Positions 43,965 to 52,618 of a stretch of DNA of 64,000 nt are shown here, in pieces (the stretch's first letter is position 1; the number at the start of each line of letters is the position of its first letter). Below the pieces are notes generated by a model, which worked only from the letters and a program-made list of their open reading frames with translations, did not search any database and was not told where the DNA came from. The DNA comes from a virus, in the IMG/VR virus record IMGVR_UViG_3300020154_000130, positions 1-64,000 of that record; one strand, written 5' to 3'. The position numbers were made by a program, and so were the translations under genes.

Positions 43965-46390
43965 TATCTTTTAGGGTTAGATGACATTTTTGATTTTGCC
44001 TTGTTGGCCAGGGATTGTTTCTGAAGATCGAATCTGCCTTTAAGTAGATCACGGGAATAATCATGCATGTAGTTCTTTTCTTCAAAGGTTAACGCATGGC
44101 CATTTTTCATTTTCTCCAATAGGACAGTGTGAAGGAACTTCTTATCCTCTTCACTCATTTTCAGCTGGTGAGACGTTACGAGTTTTTGCTGATCAGCCTG
44201 GATCTTCATCTTCAACTCCTGAGCTTTCATTTGACCTGCCGCGGCTGCATCCTCCTGGTTTTTCTGAGATTGGTAATCCATGTTCTCATAAGTGGATTGC
44301 TGCACCTGACGCATTTTCTCTCTGCGTTTCATCTTCAGGTAATGGATGGCTCTGTAAGGGTTCTCCTCAAGCTCAACATAAACAGCATCTTCCGGATCCA
44401 GTTCCTGACGCTCAATGGCGATCTGTATAGCAAGGCTGATTCGTTCACGGATAAGATCATCCGGACCTTCTTCAACCAGAATACCAATGTCTCTCAGGTT
44501 AAGGTCCCGGTTCAGATTAAAGAATTGCATGGTTTCCATTCCAAGCATCTCCATCATACCAGGCAATACCCCTTGATCAAATGCATCAGGGATAAGATCC
44601 ACAACCATCCTGCAAGCGCGCTCATACATGAATTTATAGGCACGATGCATGTGAGAGATGTTTACCTCAGCGGCTCCAAAGGTCATTTCAGCTACGGACT
44701 TACCAAGACGTTCAGGAGGCGCCTGGCCTTCGACAAGTTCGTTAATGCCCATCATATTTCTGATCAGGTCAAGCATTTGAATCATCACATTGAAGTGCTC
44801 CAACGCACCAGGTGATAACCCATTTTTCAATTCCTGTATAGGGAGATACGGCAACGGCCTTCCCTCATTATCGTATCCATCAAAGACGATGGATCCAGTT
44901 TCCGCATACATCTGCAGGAGCTTTTTCCAGTCAACTGATTTTCCGGCCTGACCGGCCTTTGATCCTGCCTTGATCAGCGCGTTCCGTTCAATAGCAAGAC
45001 CTGGAGGTTTTGATGTTGATAAATGCGATTGGAATTGCAACCAGTTCAGCTGGAAGATATCAAGTGCATTTTCAACATTACCAAACGGACTCATGAAATC
45101 CGTCGTGTATATAATCACCGGCAACTTTGTTTCTGCGATCGACTTTGAGTATCGAGGCATCGAGGTCATCAATCCATAATCGAATGCGTGCTCCGTGTCA
45201 ACAACCCAACTGCACTTATAAACATTCTTCACCTGGTTGCGAATGATACTCTTAACACCGGCATACATCTTATTGTACTCGACGTCACTCATCCCCTTTC
45301 CTTCATTTACACGTTTGTCGCCTTTGAATGGAACATAGTCCCAAGCTTCATTTTTCACACGTGTATTTCCGGCCTCATTTTTATATTCCACGTAAGTGAA
45401 ATCATCTACGCTGTACCAGTAACAAGTAAAAACAGTTACCTTCTCGTGATCATACGCATAACTGTAGGATCCACCATTCCAGTAGTGATCAGCTGGCTTG
45501 TTGTACTTTGAAGCTCCACCTTCAGCGATTGTCCGGGCAATGTTTTTATACTCCTCCTCACCAAACTGCCCCTTTGTGCGTCGCTTCAAATCCGCTACGG
45601 TCATCTCCTGGTATACTCCTACACGAATCATATCGCGGAAATCATTGTAGATACATTTGTTGGCCACAACTCTTTCCGGCATCCAACGTTGCTGCCGGAT
45701 AACGCCAGCCTCATCAATATAAACGTGAAGACACCCGACTCCTAAATCAGCGAAATCTCCTGCTAACTCCTCCCCGATCTGATTCCAATCATTGAGCGCA
45801 AAATTGGCGGTGAGGTAATCTTTGATTTCTAAACTGGTCAGATCCCGGGGGTTCATGTCCATGTAGATATCAAGCTCCTGTGGAGTCATGGCCAGCTGCT
45901 CTTCAGTTATAGCCTGGTCCATTTTGATCTTTGTCAGTTTTTCAAACTCCTGGATCTGGTTGTAGTTAGTCCGGTATTCTTCAATCTGAGACTTAAGCTT
46001 CCTCCGTTCAGTCATAGCCATGTTGTCAATCGTTCTCACACGAGTGCTGTAAGGCTTTGATAAAACGCGGTTGATCAGGTTTGATCGAAATTTCGGAGCG
46101 ACTTTTAGGATTTCGAAGTTCAGGTTCCGGTATGATTTATTTACTTTCCCGGCTTCCTTTTTCAATCCAACCATTTCCTTGTATTGGTTGGGATCCTGTT
46201 GACCACGTGCAAGATTTCGCAGGTGAGTATAGTTCTGGCGATCGCGGAAAATATAAGTCTGAGTCGGGTTCGTCCTGCATTCAGAAACAAACGCTTTCGC
46301 GTGTGCCATGCAGTGCTGTTTTCCCTTTTTGACTTCCGGATCAATAAAATGACTTGGGTACCCCAAGACATTCTTTTCTAGGTCCTTCAT
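43964..46390 (-). CDS. Portal protein
   Basis: 808-residue portal, the dodecameric ring through which DNA enters and leaves the head. Position directly after TerL, size, and segments such as WNQIGEELAGDFADLGVG, WMPERVVANKCIYNDFRDM and IQMLDLIRNMMGINELVEG match the large portals of Bacteroidota podoviruses (crAss-like and relatives). The C-terminal 130 residues are a long helix rich in Gln, Lys and Met (KAQELKMKIQADQQ), probably the barrel that extends into the capsid. Its start overlaps the TerL stop by 4 nt. Confidence 0.85.
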   Translation of the reverse strand: MKDLEKNVLGYPSHFIDPEVKKGKQHCMAHAKAFVSECRTNPTQTYIFRDRQNYTHLRNLARGQQDPNQYKEMVGLKKEAGKVNKSYRNLNFEILKVAPKFRSNLINRVLSKPYSTRVRTIDNMAMTERRKLKSQIEEYRTNYNQIQEFEKLTKIKMDQAITEEQLAMTPQELDIYMDMNPRDLTSLEIKDYLTANFALNDWNQIGEELAGDFADLGVGCLHVYIDEAGVIRQQRWMPERVVANKCIYNDFRDMIRVGVYQEMTVADLKRRTKGQFGEEEYKNIARTIAEGGASKYNKPADHYWNGGSYSYAYDHEKVTVFTCYWYSVDDFTYVEYKNEAGNTRVKNEAWDYVPFKGDKRVNEGKGMSDVEYNKMYAGVKSIIRNQVKNVYKCSWVVDTEHAFDYGLMTSMPRYSKSIAETKLPVIIYTTDFMSPFGNVENALDIFQLNWLQFQSHLSTSKPPGLAIERNALIKAGSKAGQAGKSVDWKKLLQMYAETGSIVFDGYDNEGRPLPYLPIQELKNGLSPGALEHFNVMIQMLDLIRNMMGINELVEGQAPPERLGKSVAEMTFGAAEVNISHMHRAYKFMYERACRMVVDLIPDAFDQGVLPGMMEMLGMETMQFFNLNRDLNLRDIGILVEEGPDDLIRERISLAIQIAIERQELDPEDAVYVELEENPYRAIHYLKMKRREKMRQVQQSTYENMDYQSQKNQEDAAAAGQMKAQELKMKIQADQQKLVTSHQLKMSEEDKKFLHTVLLEKMKNGHALTFEEKNYMHDYSRDLLKGRFDLQKQSLANKAKSKMSSNPKR

Positions 46391-48642
46391 TGTTGTAAGG
46401 CTCTCTGGATTTCGTTAAAAAGATCGTAATCTAAATCGTCGGAATTGTCATCGGGGCCGTCATAAGACTCGACCAAACGGCTCTTTGTTCCGCTATTATC
46501 GAACATTGGCATGTAATTTTCAACCACATCCTTGATTATAGGGGTATAATCGAGGTTTAGCCTATGCTTCAGCGCCATCAATGCATATCCGAATGATACT
46601 ACTAAATCGCTTTTTGTTGGCGCATCAGGATCAAAGTCAAGCATCTGTTTAAGCAGTGCTTTATCCTTTATCCTACGGCCATGGACTTTCATGTAACGAA
46701 TGATCTCCGCGACATAAGTTTCTATTATCTCACTGGTTGAATCAACCGCGTTCTCCATACTCAACGCGTTTTTACTTTTTCCTGCAAACAGGACCTTCGG
46801 ATCAAAGTCCTTCCTGGCTATTACAAATTTCCAGTATCCGCGATCGTATAAGTGCTTGGTGAAATCGGAAAGGTTATTCTCAGGCATTATTCTATGGCCA
46901 AAGAATCGCAGGGCTTTGATGATATTCTCATAATCATCAGTAGGATCAATATGCCGTCCATGGTACTTCCACATCAAGCTATGCGAAAGCCACTCACTGA
47001 TCGGCTTGCTGTTATCATCCAATGTTGAATCCAATTTCCAGAATCCGTGTGCGGCCATTTTCGAAGCGCGCTTGTCAACGGTCTTTCTCCACTTAATTGG
47101 ATCGAGCCCACCGGTGAATAAATCATCATTACATGGTATCCACAGCTTCTTATCCTTCTCTGTTGATGACTGCGAGTACTCAAATCTGCAAGCGTTTAGA
47201 ATTTGCCGATCACCTTGTTTTTTGTCAGGATAATGAAAAATTGTAAACATGCCCGTTGGATCGTCAACGAAGGTTACATCAGAATCAAGTTGTCCTGATG
47301 GGTATTCAAGGTTTCCAATACGACCAACTACCTTTTGTGTTGCTATATCATTTAACGCTGCGTTAATGATAAGAACAGGGAACGGGCAGTCGGATTGATC
47401 TTTAGTGAAGGCATCTTCTTCGTTAAGCGGATCTTTACGCATCCTTGAAGTGAGCTCGATCGGATCATCGGATACCGCGGCTCTATCATTCATCACCTCC
47501 TCGTAAGCTTTTGCCTCATCGACATAGCCATACTTGTCGGCAAACTTCACTTTTGTTTCAAGTGCCGTAACAAGGAACTTGTAAATCTTGCTCTTCGTAA
47601 AACCATTTGAATCTCGCTCCTCCGGATTGGAGTCATCCCAGATAGACTTCGCTTCAGCCCCACCCTCTTTCATGTCTTCAATCGTGGAGGTACACCGAAT
47701 GATTCCACGCTTCACATCATTTCTGAATACTGAACGGATGTTGATACCCAAACGCTTTTTTACATCAGCTTCTTCGCGTGGGTGAGTTTTTCCAATTTCA
47801 TCTTGTATAAGGTCCGCAAGAGTTTTTCCGTCACAGGCCTTCTCTTTCGCAGGGTAATGCTTAACGGTATTCCCGAGCTCAAACAATGGCCCGTACCTCA
47901 TTTTCTTTGAGCCCTTTCCCTTCTTTCTCTCACGCGAAAAGGTGAACCCCTTAACCGGATTTGTTCCGTGGTTGTATTCTGGTTTGAAGAAGTGCGGAAG
48001 CTCGTTGAACATAGGCACCATCTTCTCAACAAAAATTACCGTCTCGGCATCATCCTTTGTCTTGGACTGGATCGCGGCATGTCGTTTATGTGGACCCTTG
48101 GTAATATTTTCAAGCTGGCTCCAGACTTCTTCTGTAGACTTTCCAAACCCCCTGGGCCCGGCGATGAAATAACCAAGTGTAAACGGATCTTCAATACACA
48201 GCTGCCGGAAGTAGAAACGGTCCAGCTGAGACATATAAAAGGTTGGGTGGCCATCGTTATCAGGGGAGTCAATTTTACACCACTGGAGGTAGGTGTAATG
48301 CGTTCCTGTTAGATACACAGGAATACCTTTGTTCATGAACCAATGGCCATATAAACGTCGATGCCATTCCTGTCTGCGATAGCGCTCGCAACGTTCATCA
48401 TAATGTCGAACGCGGTCCATCTCACCGTTATCAACGAGTTCCTGTTCCTGTTTCTGAATCAGCTCCTCTTCTTCACGACGTTCATTATACCAGGATGGCA
48501 ATGGAGTATGTCGCCAATACTGATCTTCTTTCTTCTGTCCCCAACCCTGAATAAGGGATTTATCCTCCGGTACCGGAGGGATGTAGACTGTATATAAGCC
48601 TTTTATTAGGTATGATGTATAGCCTGGTTTTTTAAGGAACAT
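46387..48642 (-). CDS. terL: Terminase large subunit
   Basis: 751-residue packaging motor and nuclease. ATPase: Walker A GPRGFGKST at about 162-170 and a probable Walker B/catalytic DE in LADLIQDEIGKTH. The nuclease part carries GGLDPIKW, an RNase-H-fold acidic start, and SFGYALMALKHRL near the C-terminus. It cuts concatemers and pumps DNA through the portal encoded next. Size matches the large terminases of Bacteroidota podoviruses. The upstream gene may supply a small subunit. Confidence 0.9.
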   Translation of the reverse strand: MFLKKPGYTSYLIKGLYTVYIPPVPEDKSLIQGWGQKKEDQYWRHTPLPSWYNERREEEELIQKQEQELVDNGEMDRVRHYDERCERYRRQEWHRRLYGHWFMNKGIPVYLTGTHYTYLQWCKIDSPDNDGHPTFYMSQLDRFYFRQLCIEDPFTLGYFIAGPRGFGKSTEEVWSQLENITKGPHKRHAAIQSKTKDDAETVIFVEKMVPMFNELPHFFKPEYNHGTNPVKGFTFSRERKKGKGSKKMRYGPLFELGNTVKHYPAKEKACDGKTLADLIQDEIGKTHPREEADVKKRLGINIRSVFRNDVKRGIIRCTSTIEDMKEGGAEAKSIWDDSNPEERDSNGFTKSKIYKFLVTALETKVKFADKYGYVDEAKAYEEVMNDRAAVSDDPIELTSRMRKDPLNEEDAFTKDQSDCPFPVLIINAALNDIATQKVVGRIGNLEYPSGQLDSDVTFVDDPTGMFTIFHYPDKKQGDRQILNACRFEYSQSSTEKDKKLWIPCNDDLFTGGLDPIKWRKTVDKRASKMAAHGFWKLDSTLDDNSKPISEWLSHSLMWKYHGRHIDPTDDYENIIKALRFFGHRIMPENNLSDFTKHLYDRGYWKFVIARKDFDPKVLFAGKSKNALSMENAVDSTSEIIETYVAEIIRYMKVHGRRIKDKALLKQMLDFDPDAPTKSDLVVSFGYALMALKHRLNLDYTPIIKDVVENYMPMFDNSGTKSRLVESYDGPDDNSDDLDYDLFNEIQRALQQ

Positions 48643-49396
48643 CCGTCACCTGCCTGATTTTAAAGAACTCTTCAGGTACATTCAATTCGATAAACACGTT
48701 CTCGGGTGAAACAGGAAATAATTCCTTCTCTGTCTCCTTTTTGAGATCACTATGCTCAGCATAGAAACGTTTGAACAAACTCTCGAGCTCCTCGCGTTTT
48801 CTTTTCGCTTGCAGATCGTAGTTGTTCTTAATGGCAAACTGAAAATCAGTTGCTCTAGTGAATTGAATGTTCTCGAGCTCCTCCTGCAGTTGGATGATTT
48901 CTCTCCAGATCAAATTCTTTTTTGCTTTCAGGAAATCAAGGATGTAGTGCACAGCCATCTTATCCTTCAAGTCGAAGATGTCCAGGATCCAATTTGGCCA
49001 CTCATTACTCACCGACTCTCTTACCCATCCAGCTTCAGCTGCAGCAGCTTCTTTCCGGAGGCGTAGTTCGTCGGGGAATTCATTTACCAGATCAGATTCA
49101 GGATCGTAAGTGAGGACAACGTAAACGATGAATTTTACCAGGTCTGAAGGTTTGTTAAAGAAGTAGGATCCTGGCGTTCCTTCTTCTGTTTTACTTTTAG
49201 AAACTGGATTACCCTCATATTCCCTGATGTTGGTATTCTTCGTACCAGGTACTTTGATTGAGGGAACCTTCTCGGTTGTAACCGATTGGAAAAACCGCTT
49301 TAACCCCGGGAGGAATTGAAATAATTCCTCCGGAGTTTCAGCTTTTATTTTATGAACTGGCCAAGGAAGCCTCGAATGTCTTTCGGCATTGATCAT
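48632..49396 (-). CDS. Hypothetical protein beside TerL (possible small terminase)
   Basis: 254-residue protein. The N-terminal 75 residues are mixed; the C-terminal 130 form long charged helices (ILDFLKAKKNLIWREIIQLQ, LQAKRKREELESLFKRFYAE). Lies immediately upstream of TerL with 11-nt overlap, the usual place for a small terminase that recognises the packaging site; however no helix-turn-helix is obvious, so this is only a positional guess. Confidence 0.5.
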   Translation of the reverse strand: MINAERHSRLPWPVHKIKAETPEELFQFLPGLKRFFQSVTTEKVPSIKVPGTKNTNIREYEGNPVSKSKTEEGTPGSYFFNKPSDLVKFIVYVVLTYDPESDLVNEFPDELRLRKEAAAAEAGWVRESVSNEWPNWILDIFDLKDKMAVHYILDFLKAKKNLIWREIIQLQEELENIQFTRATDFQFAIKNNYDLQAKRKREELESLFKRFYAEHSDLKKETEKELFPVSPENVFIELNVPEEFFKIRQVTDVP

Positions 49397-49752
49397 AAGA
49401 TATCGGTCGCGTCAGAAAATCTGATTTGGTGATACTTGTTATCCTTTTGTTCCAGATATTCCATAGGAACAGCTTGATTGCTGTAGTACTGGATGACCAT
49501 GCCCAGCTTCAGGTCTTCGTATCCCTCAGGAACGAGCGTTCCAAGAGCTACGATTTCTCCCTTTGTAATGTTTTCCTTTTGCACGGGAGATCTCCACAAA
49601 AGGCCACCAGCGATCTTCTCATCAGGTGGAATATTCCTTACAATTAACCTATCCGCCAATGGCTGGAGAGGCAGTGTCGTTTTTTGCGGATCTAGCTCTA
49701 CCTGACTTAGGCTTGCTCTTAGCACTATCTGATCCTTCAACTGCACCTTCAT
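49393..49752 (-). CDS. Phage co-chaperonin (GroES-like)
   Basis: 119-residue GroES homologue. After a 30-residue leader, PLADRLIVRN starts the GroES fold; PPDEKIAGGLLW is the mobile loop, with AGGLL placed like GroES AGGIV, the GroEL-contact tripeptide; then KGEIVALGTLV, LKLGMVIQYY and a C-terminal SDATDIL. The predicted role is to cap host GroEL for folding of the capsid protein, as gp31 does in T4. The 5' 104 nt overlap the upstream gene in another frame, an unusually long overlap; no other start fits. Confidence 0.85.
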   Translation of the reverse strand: MKVQLKDQIVLRASLSQVELDPQKTTLPLQPLADRLIVRNIPPDEKIAGGLLWRSPVQKENITKGEIVALGTLVPEGYEDLKLGMVIQYYSNQAVPMEYLEQKDNKYHQIRFSDATDIL

Positions 49753-50593
49753 TTTTCATTTCCTCAACTTGTTTAGTTACTGATAAATCTTCTTCCGTAG
49801 GCTTGACATCAGCCTGCTTTTCAGCCTCTTTTTCAGGAGGAGCTTCAACAACATCAGTTACTGGAGATTGAGCCGGGAGCTGCGGTGATACGCCATCCTC
49901 CACAACTTGAAGTGTAATTTTTTCCGATGCATCACCAGTTGTCGCAGGAGGTACAACCGTTAAATTTTCTCCTGTTGATTCACCCGGAATCATACTCGCC
50001 AATTGTTCGCCTGAAGGATACAGAGTTTTTGGCACTGCTGGAGGCGTCAGGTCCAGTTCCCCTGATGGTTTACCTTTGCTCATACTGGCCAACAAATCTT
50101 CTAATGAGGATTCAGGCTCTTCTGGTACCAATGGTTCATTACGAATAGCGTCAAGGATCAGACCTAACTCCATTTTTGCATTACAAGCATAAGTCCAGGC
50201 ATTAACGACGCAATTCTGGTACTCTCTTAATGCAGGGAAGATCCTGGTATCATTATCAATCGCCTTGATAACCTTTTCGATTTCGAATCGGAAATATTTA
50301 GTTACGGCGATTTCGTTTTTTGCGTTCACATCCTTTGGAAGAAAGGCATGCAGATTTACATCCTGAGGATCCTCAATGATGTCATTTGAGTACTTAACAC
50401 TATCCGGATAGGGGTTCTGTGCTCCTAAGGCTCCTTTTGCCTTGCCGAGCCACATGAAGGCGTACTTCAGTGTCTTTGAAACTTTCTGTACCCGTTTGAA
50501 TTGGTACACATTCATGAGCAGAATTAATTTGTCAATCTGCTTACGCTCATCACTAAGCTGGAGGAGCGCTTCATTAATTGCGATGTTGTTCAT
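49649..50593 (-). CDS. Hypothetical protein with low-complexity C-terminus
   Basis: 314 residues from the ATG at 50593 (MNNIAINEALLQLSD). Codons further upstream to 50671 would run through a terminator and are not used. The N-terminal 160 residues are helical; the C-terminal half is Pro/Glu/Ser-rich and disordered (PEEPESSLEDLLASM, KSKPKSGRARSAKND). Its end overlaps the GroES gene by 104 nt. Function unknown; the tail might bind partners in head assembly. Confidence 0.6.
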   Translation of the reverse strand: MNNIAINEALLQLSDERKQIDKLILLMNVYQFKRVQKVSKTLKYAFMWLGKAKGALGAQNPYPDSVKYSNDIIEDPQDVNLHAFLPKDVNAKNEIAVTKYFRFEIEKVIKAIDNDTRIFPALREYQNCVVNAWTYACNAKMELGLILDAIRNEPLVPEEPESSLEDLLASMSKGKPSGELDLTPPAVPKTLYPSGEQLASMIPGESTGENLTVVPPATTGDASEKITLQVVEDGVSPQLPAQSPVTDVVEAPPEKEAEKQADVKPTEEDLSVTKQVEEMKNEGAVEGSDSAKSKPKSGRARSAKNDTASPAIGG

Positions 50594-50624
50594 ACTTAAA
50601 AATTGATTGGAAAATTCGGGATGG

Positions 50625-50660
50625 CAGAAAAAAATCCCGAACTTTTTAAGCTCGGGATTT
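50625..50660 (-). terminator. Strong Rho-independent terminator
   Basis: AAATCCCGA at 50632-50640 pairs with TCGGGATTT at 50652-50660. On the minus strand the stem leads into seven Us (complement of the A-run 50628-50634). Lies just past the stop of the secreted protein gene at 50681 and 32 nt before the next gene's start. Confidence 0.85.
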
Positions 50661-50680
50661 CGGTCCAACAATCTCTGCTC

Positions 50681-51076
50681 TTATGTAAGAAGAATGGATT
50701 GATGGACAATATTACTTCTTAAAATATCAGGAAAGTACGTACGCTTGCTTATATAGTTTGATCGCCAGCGTAAATCCAAATTTCGATAAGTAACCTTGAC
50801 TGAATACTGCCCCGATCGCAATGCTTCGGCATCACTTAATCCAAAGACTTCTTTCTCAGTTGAGGATTCGGGCAAGTCAGAACTTCGAATAATTTCGACA
50901 GGTTCACTTGTGGAAACATTCGTAAAAACATCAAATTGAACATCCTGATCGATGGAAAGGCACACGGTTTCACGTGGAACATTTTCCCCACCGAGTCCAG
51001 AACATTCCACAGTGGCAAGCAGGCCGATTGCTACAAACAGCGCCGCCGCAAGGAGGAAGGATTGAACTTTTTTCAT
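50681..51076 (-). CDS. Secreted/periplasmic small protein
   Basis: 131-residue protein from ATG 51076, with a classical signal peptide: KK, then FLLAAALFVAIGLLATV, then a probable cleavage before CSGLGGE. Codons extend to 51130, but they would place 18 residues before the signal peptide. The mature part (about 105 residues) is beta-rich with two early cysteines. It is not a clear lipoprotein because the residues before Cys do not fit a lipobox. Possibly a host-envelope or superinfection protein; no family recognised. Confidence 0.6.
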   Translation of the reverse strand: MKKVQSFLLAAALFVAIGLLATVECSGLGGENVPRETVCLSIDQDVQFDVFTNVSTSEPVEIIRSSDLPESSTEKEVFGLSDAEALRSGQYSVKVTYRNLDLRWRSNYISKRTYFPDILRSNIVHQSILLT

Positions 51077-51130
51077 TAAAAAGAAAGATTTGTTGATAAA
51101 TACGACAGCTAATGTCGGGAATTTTCCCAA

Positions 51131-51328
51131 TTATTCATGCTTTGCGGCTTTTAATGTTGCGTGCCGGTACGCATGAAGGATATCCTTCGCGTTTTGGATC
51201 TTTACGCGTAGCCGAACACCAGCAGCTTTTACACCCTTTTCGAATACTTTCGAATTATCGTCGCGGCATTCCTCCAGCAAGGTTTGTAATTCCGCTAAAA
51301 AATCTCGTGTTGTTTTGTCGTTGCTCAT
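51131..51328 (-). CDS. Histone H1-like (Hc1-type) DNA-binding protein
   Basis: 65-residue protein with an acidic N-terminal helix and a basic C-terminal helix. FEKGVKAAGVRLRVKIQNAK matches the core of the bacterial histone-H1-like Hc1 family (FEKGNKAAGxRxR pattern), common in Bacteroidota. Such proteins bind and compact DNA. In a phage it could condense virion DNA or control late genes. It lies in the leftward block between the two-domain GroES-like gene and the secreted protein. Confidence 0.7.
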   Translation of the reverse strand: MSNDKTTRDFLAELQTLLEECRDDNSKVFEKGVKAAGVRLRVKIQNAKDILHAYRHATLKAAKHE

Positions 51329-51333
51329 AGTTT

Positions 51334-52248
51334 TTACATTGCTTTTTTGTAGGGGATATATCCAGTCACATTGTACTGAAGCATGCGGTGATACTCTACT
51401 CCTTCAAACTCAATCGATGTATCAGTGTTCGGTCTGTACATGACATACATTCCGTCAGATAGTTCACACTTACATCCCTTTAAAGGCGAGCCAATAAATC
51501 TTACCCATCCCATGAGATAGCGGTAATCCGGAGCAACCTTGGTTACAAGCCATTGTTCTTTTGGCTTCATCCGGGGAGTGCCATCTGAATTAACTAACTG
51601 AACACCATTGAGTGTTTCAGGGATCGGAATAGAAATGTCGTCCCAGGTTTCTTTGTCTGGTTCAACGAATACCCATGAGCCTATCATTACCACTTTCTTC
51701 CGATAGTGCGAACAGGAATCAAGTTCATACAGCGCTTCACCTGCAAGTTGAACAGGCTTCAATGAAGACTCCATCCACCATTTAAAAGGCTTTGCGGCCT
51801 GATTGATCCGTTCGTATCTGACCGCCGCATAGATGGAGCTGTATTTAATCCGGAAGTATTGATACTCCACGAGCTTACCGTTCTCCTCTTCCTTCACGGA
51901 ACAAATCCAATCACTGTTGTATAAAGTTGTATGCAGGTCCGGAAGAATACAGTTGTAATTGAAGTAGACTTTATCACCTACCTCAATTTCCATCTGGATA
52001 TCAGCCACACTCATGTAATCGAATTTCGGACTATCATGATAAGCGGGAATGCCATAAGCTTTCCAGATCAAGGGCACGCGTGAGAGAATACGCGGAGTCG
52101 ATACAACCCATCCAGAACAATTGGTGTACTTATTAGGATCGAACGTAACATCCATCAGGATTTTCATACCATTCACGCCGGTGAAATTGGTCTCATCTTT
52201 AAAAATTTTATTGACTTTAACGATACAGTAATCTCTCAGTATTTGCAT
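51334..52248 (-). CDS. Two-domain GroES-like protein
   Basis: 304 residues from ATG 52248 (MQILRDYCIVKV). Two halves each follow the GroES order. Domain 1 (about 3-145): YCIVKVNKIFKDET, loop GVNGMKILMD, CSGWVVSTP, EVGDKVYFNYN, YFRIKYSSIYAAV. Domain 2 (about 188-300): IGSWVFVEPDKET, loop with DDISIPIP, MGWVRFIGSP, LSDGMYVMYR, YHRMLQYNVTGYI. These equal the GroES strands DRVIVKR, GEVLAVG, VGDIVIFN, ILIMSESDILAIV. Upstream codons to 52347 look like leader. It starts the leftward block, next to a divergent promoter region. Function as a capsid-folding co-chaperonin is inferred; a structural use of the fold is the alternative. Confidence 0.7.
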   Translation of the reverse strand: MQILRDYCIVKVNKIFKDETNFTGVNGMKILMDVTFDPNKYTNCSGWVVSTPRILSRVPLIWKAYGIPAYHDSPKFDYMSVADIQMEIEVGDKVYFNYNCILPDLHTTLYNSDWICSVKEEENGKLVEYQYFRIKYSSIYAAVRYERINQAAKPFKWWMESSLKPVQLAGEALYELDSCSHYRKKVVMIGSWVFVEPDKETWDDISIPIPETLNGVQLVNSDGTPRMKPKEQWLVTKVAPDYRYLMGWVRFIGSPLKGCKCELSDGMYVMYRPNTDTSIEFEGVEYHRMLQYNVTGYIPYKKAM

Positions 52249-52399
52249 GGCTGTAGGATATTTTCGACATAAAAGTAAAGATATTTTTAAAAAATCCGGC
52301 ATTAGGCTTGGAAAATTACTATACGTGCGCCTATTTCGCGTAAGCAATCAGCGGAAATTGTAGTAAATATTCGACACCTAAATTTTGAGGATATGAGAA
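52249..52399. promoter_or_regulatory. Divergent promoter region between late and accessory blocks
   Basis: 151 bp separating the leftward structural block from the rightward accessory block. On + a TTG about 18 nt before TAAATTTTG (52380-52388) is close to the TTTG / TAnnTTTG consensus. On - the run TATCTTTACTTTTATG (complement around 52270-52285) is a weaker candidate. Both blocks must start transcription here, so it is a main regulatory point even though the elements are imperfect. Confidence 0.5.
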
Positions 52400-52618
52400 A
52401 TGCTTGAAGTAATTAAGGCCTGGTGGAAAGAAAGTAATCTTACCTTATTCACCATTGTCTGGACGTTAATGTTCATTGGCTTTGTGATTTTTGACCGGAT
52501 GTTTTTCGGTTACTTCAAACCAGAAGTCTTCTGGTTTTTCGGAGGCGGGTATACAATTGCTTACGGCGCTTCAATAATTAGTTACATCATTGAAAACAGA
52601 GGAGGGCGAAGATCATGA
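52400..52618 (+). CDS. Small membrane protein
   Basis: 72-residue protein with two hydrophobic segments (LTLFTIVWTLMFIGFVIF and FWFFGGGYTIAYGASIISYI) and a basic tail (ENRGGRRS). First gene of the right accessory block. Its stop overlaps the start of a second membrane protein by 4 nt, so the two probably work together in the host inner membrane. No family recognised. Confidence 0.6.
   Translation: MLEVIKAWWKESNLTLFTIVWTLMFIGFVIFDRMFFGYFKPEVFWFFGGGYTIAYGASIISYIIENRGGRRS

Noticed and set aside
44129-44815. 228-codon open frame on + inside the portal gene
   Set aside because: It is antisense to a well-supported portal gene in an unbroken operon, has no leader of its own and reads as low-quality hydrophobic sequence; a shadow frame.
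50594-50671. 26-codon N-terminal extension of the gene at 49649
   Set aside because: The extension would be encoded by the terminator hairpin of the previous gene; the ATG at 50593 follows it and has an A/T-rich leader.
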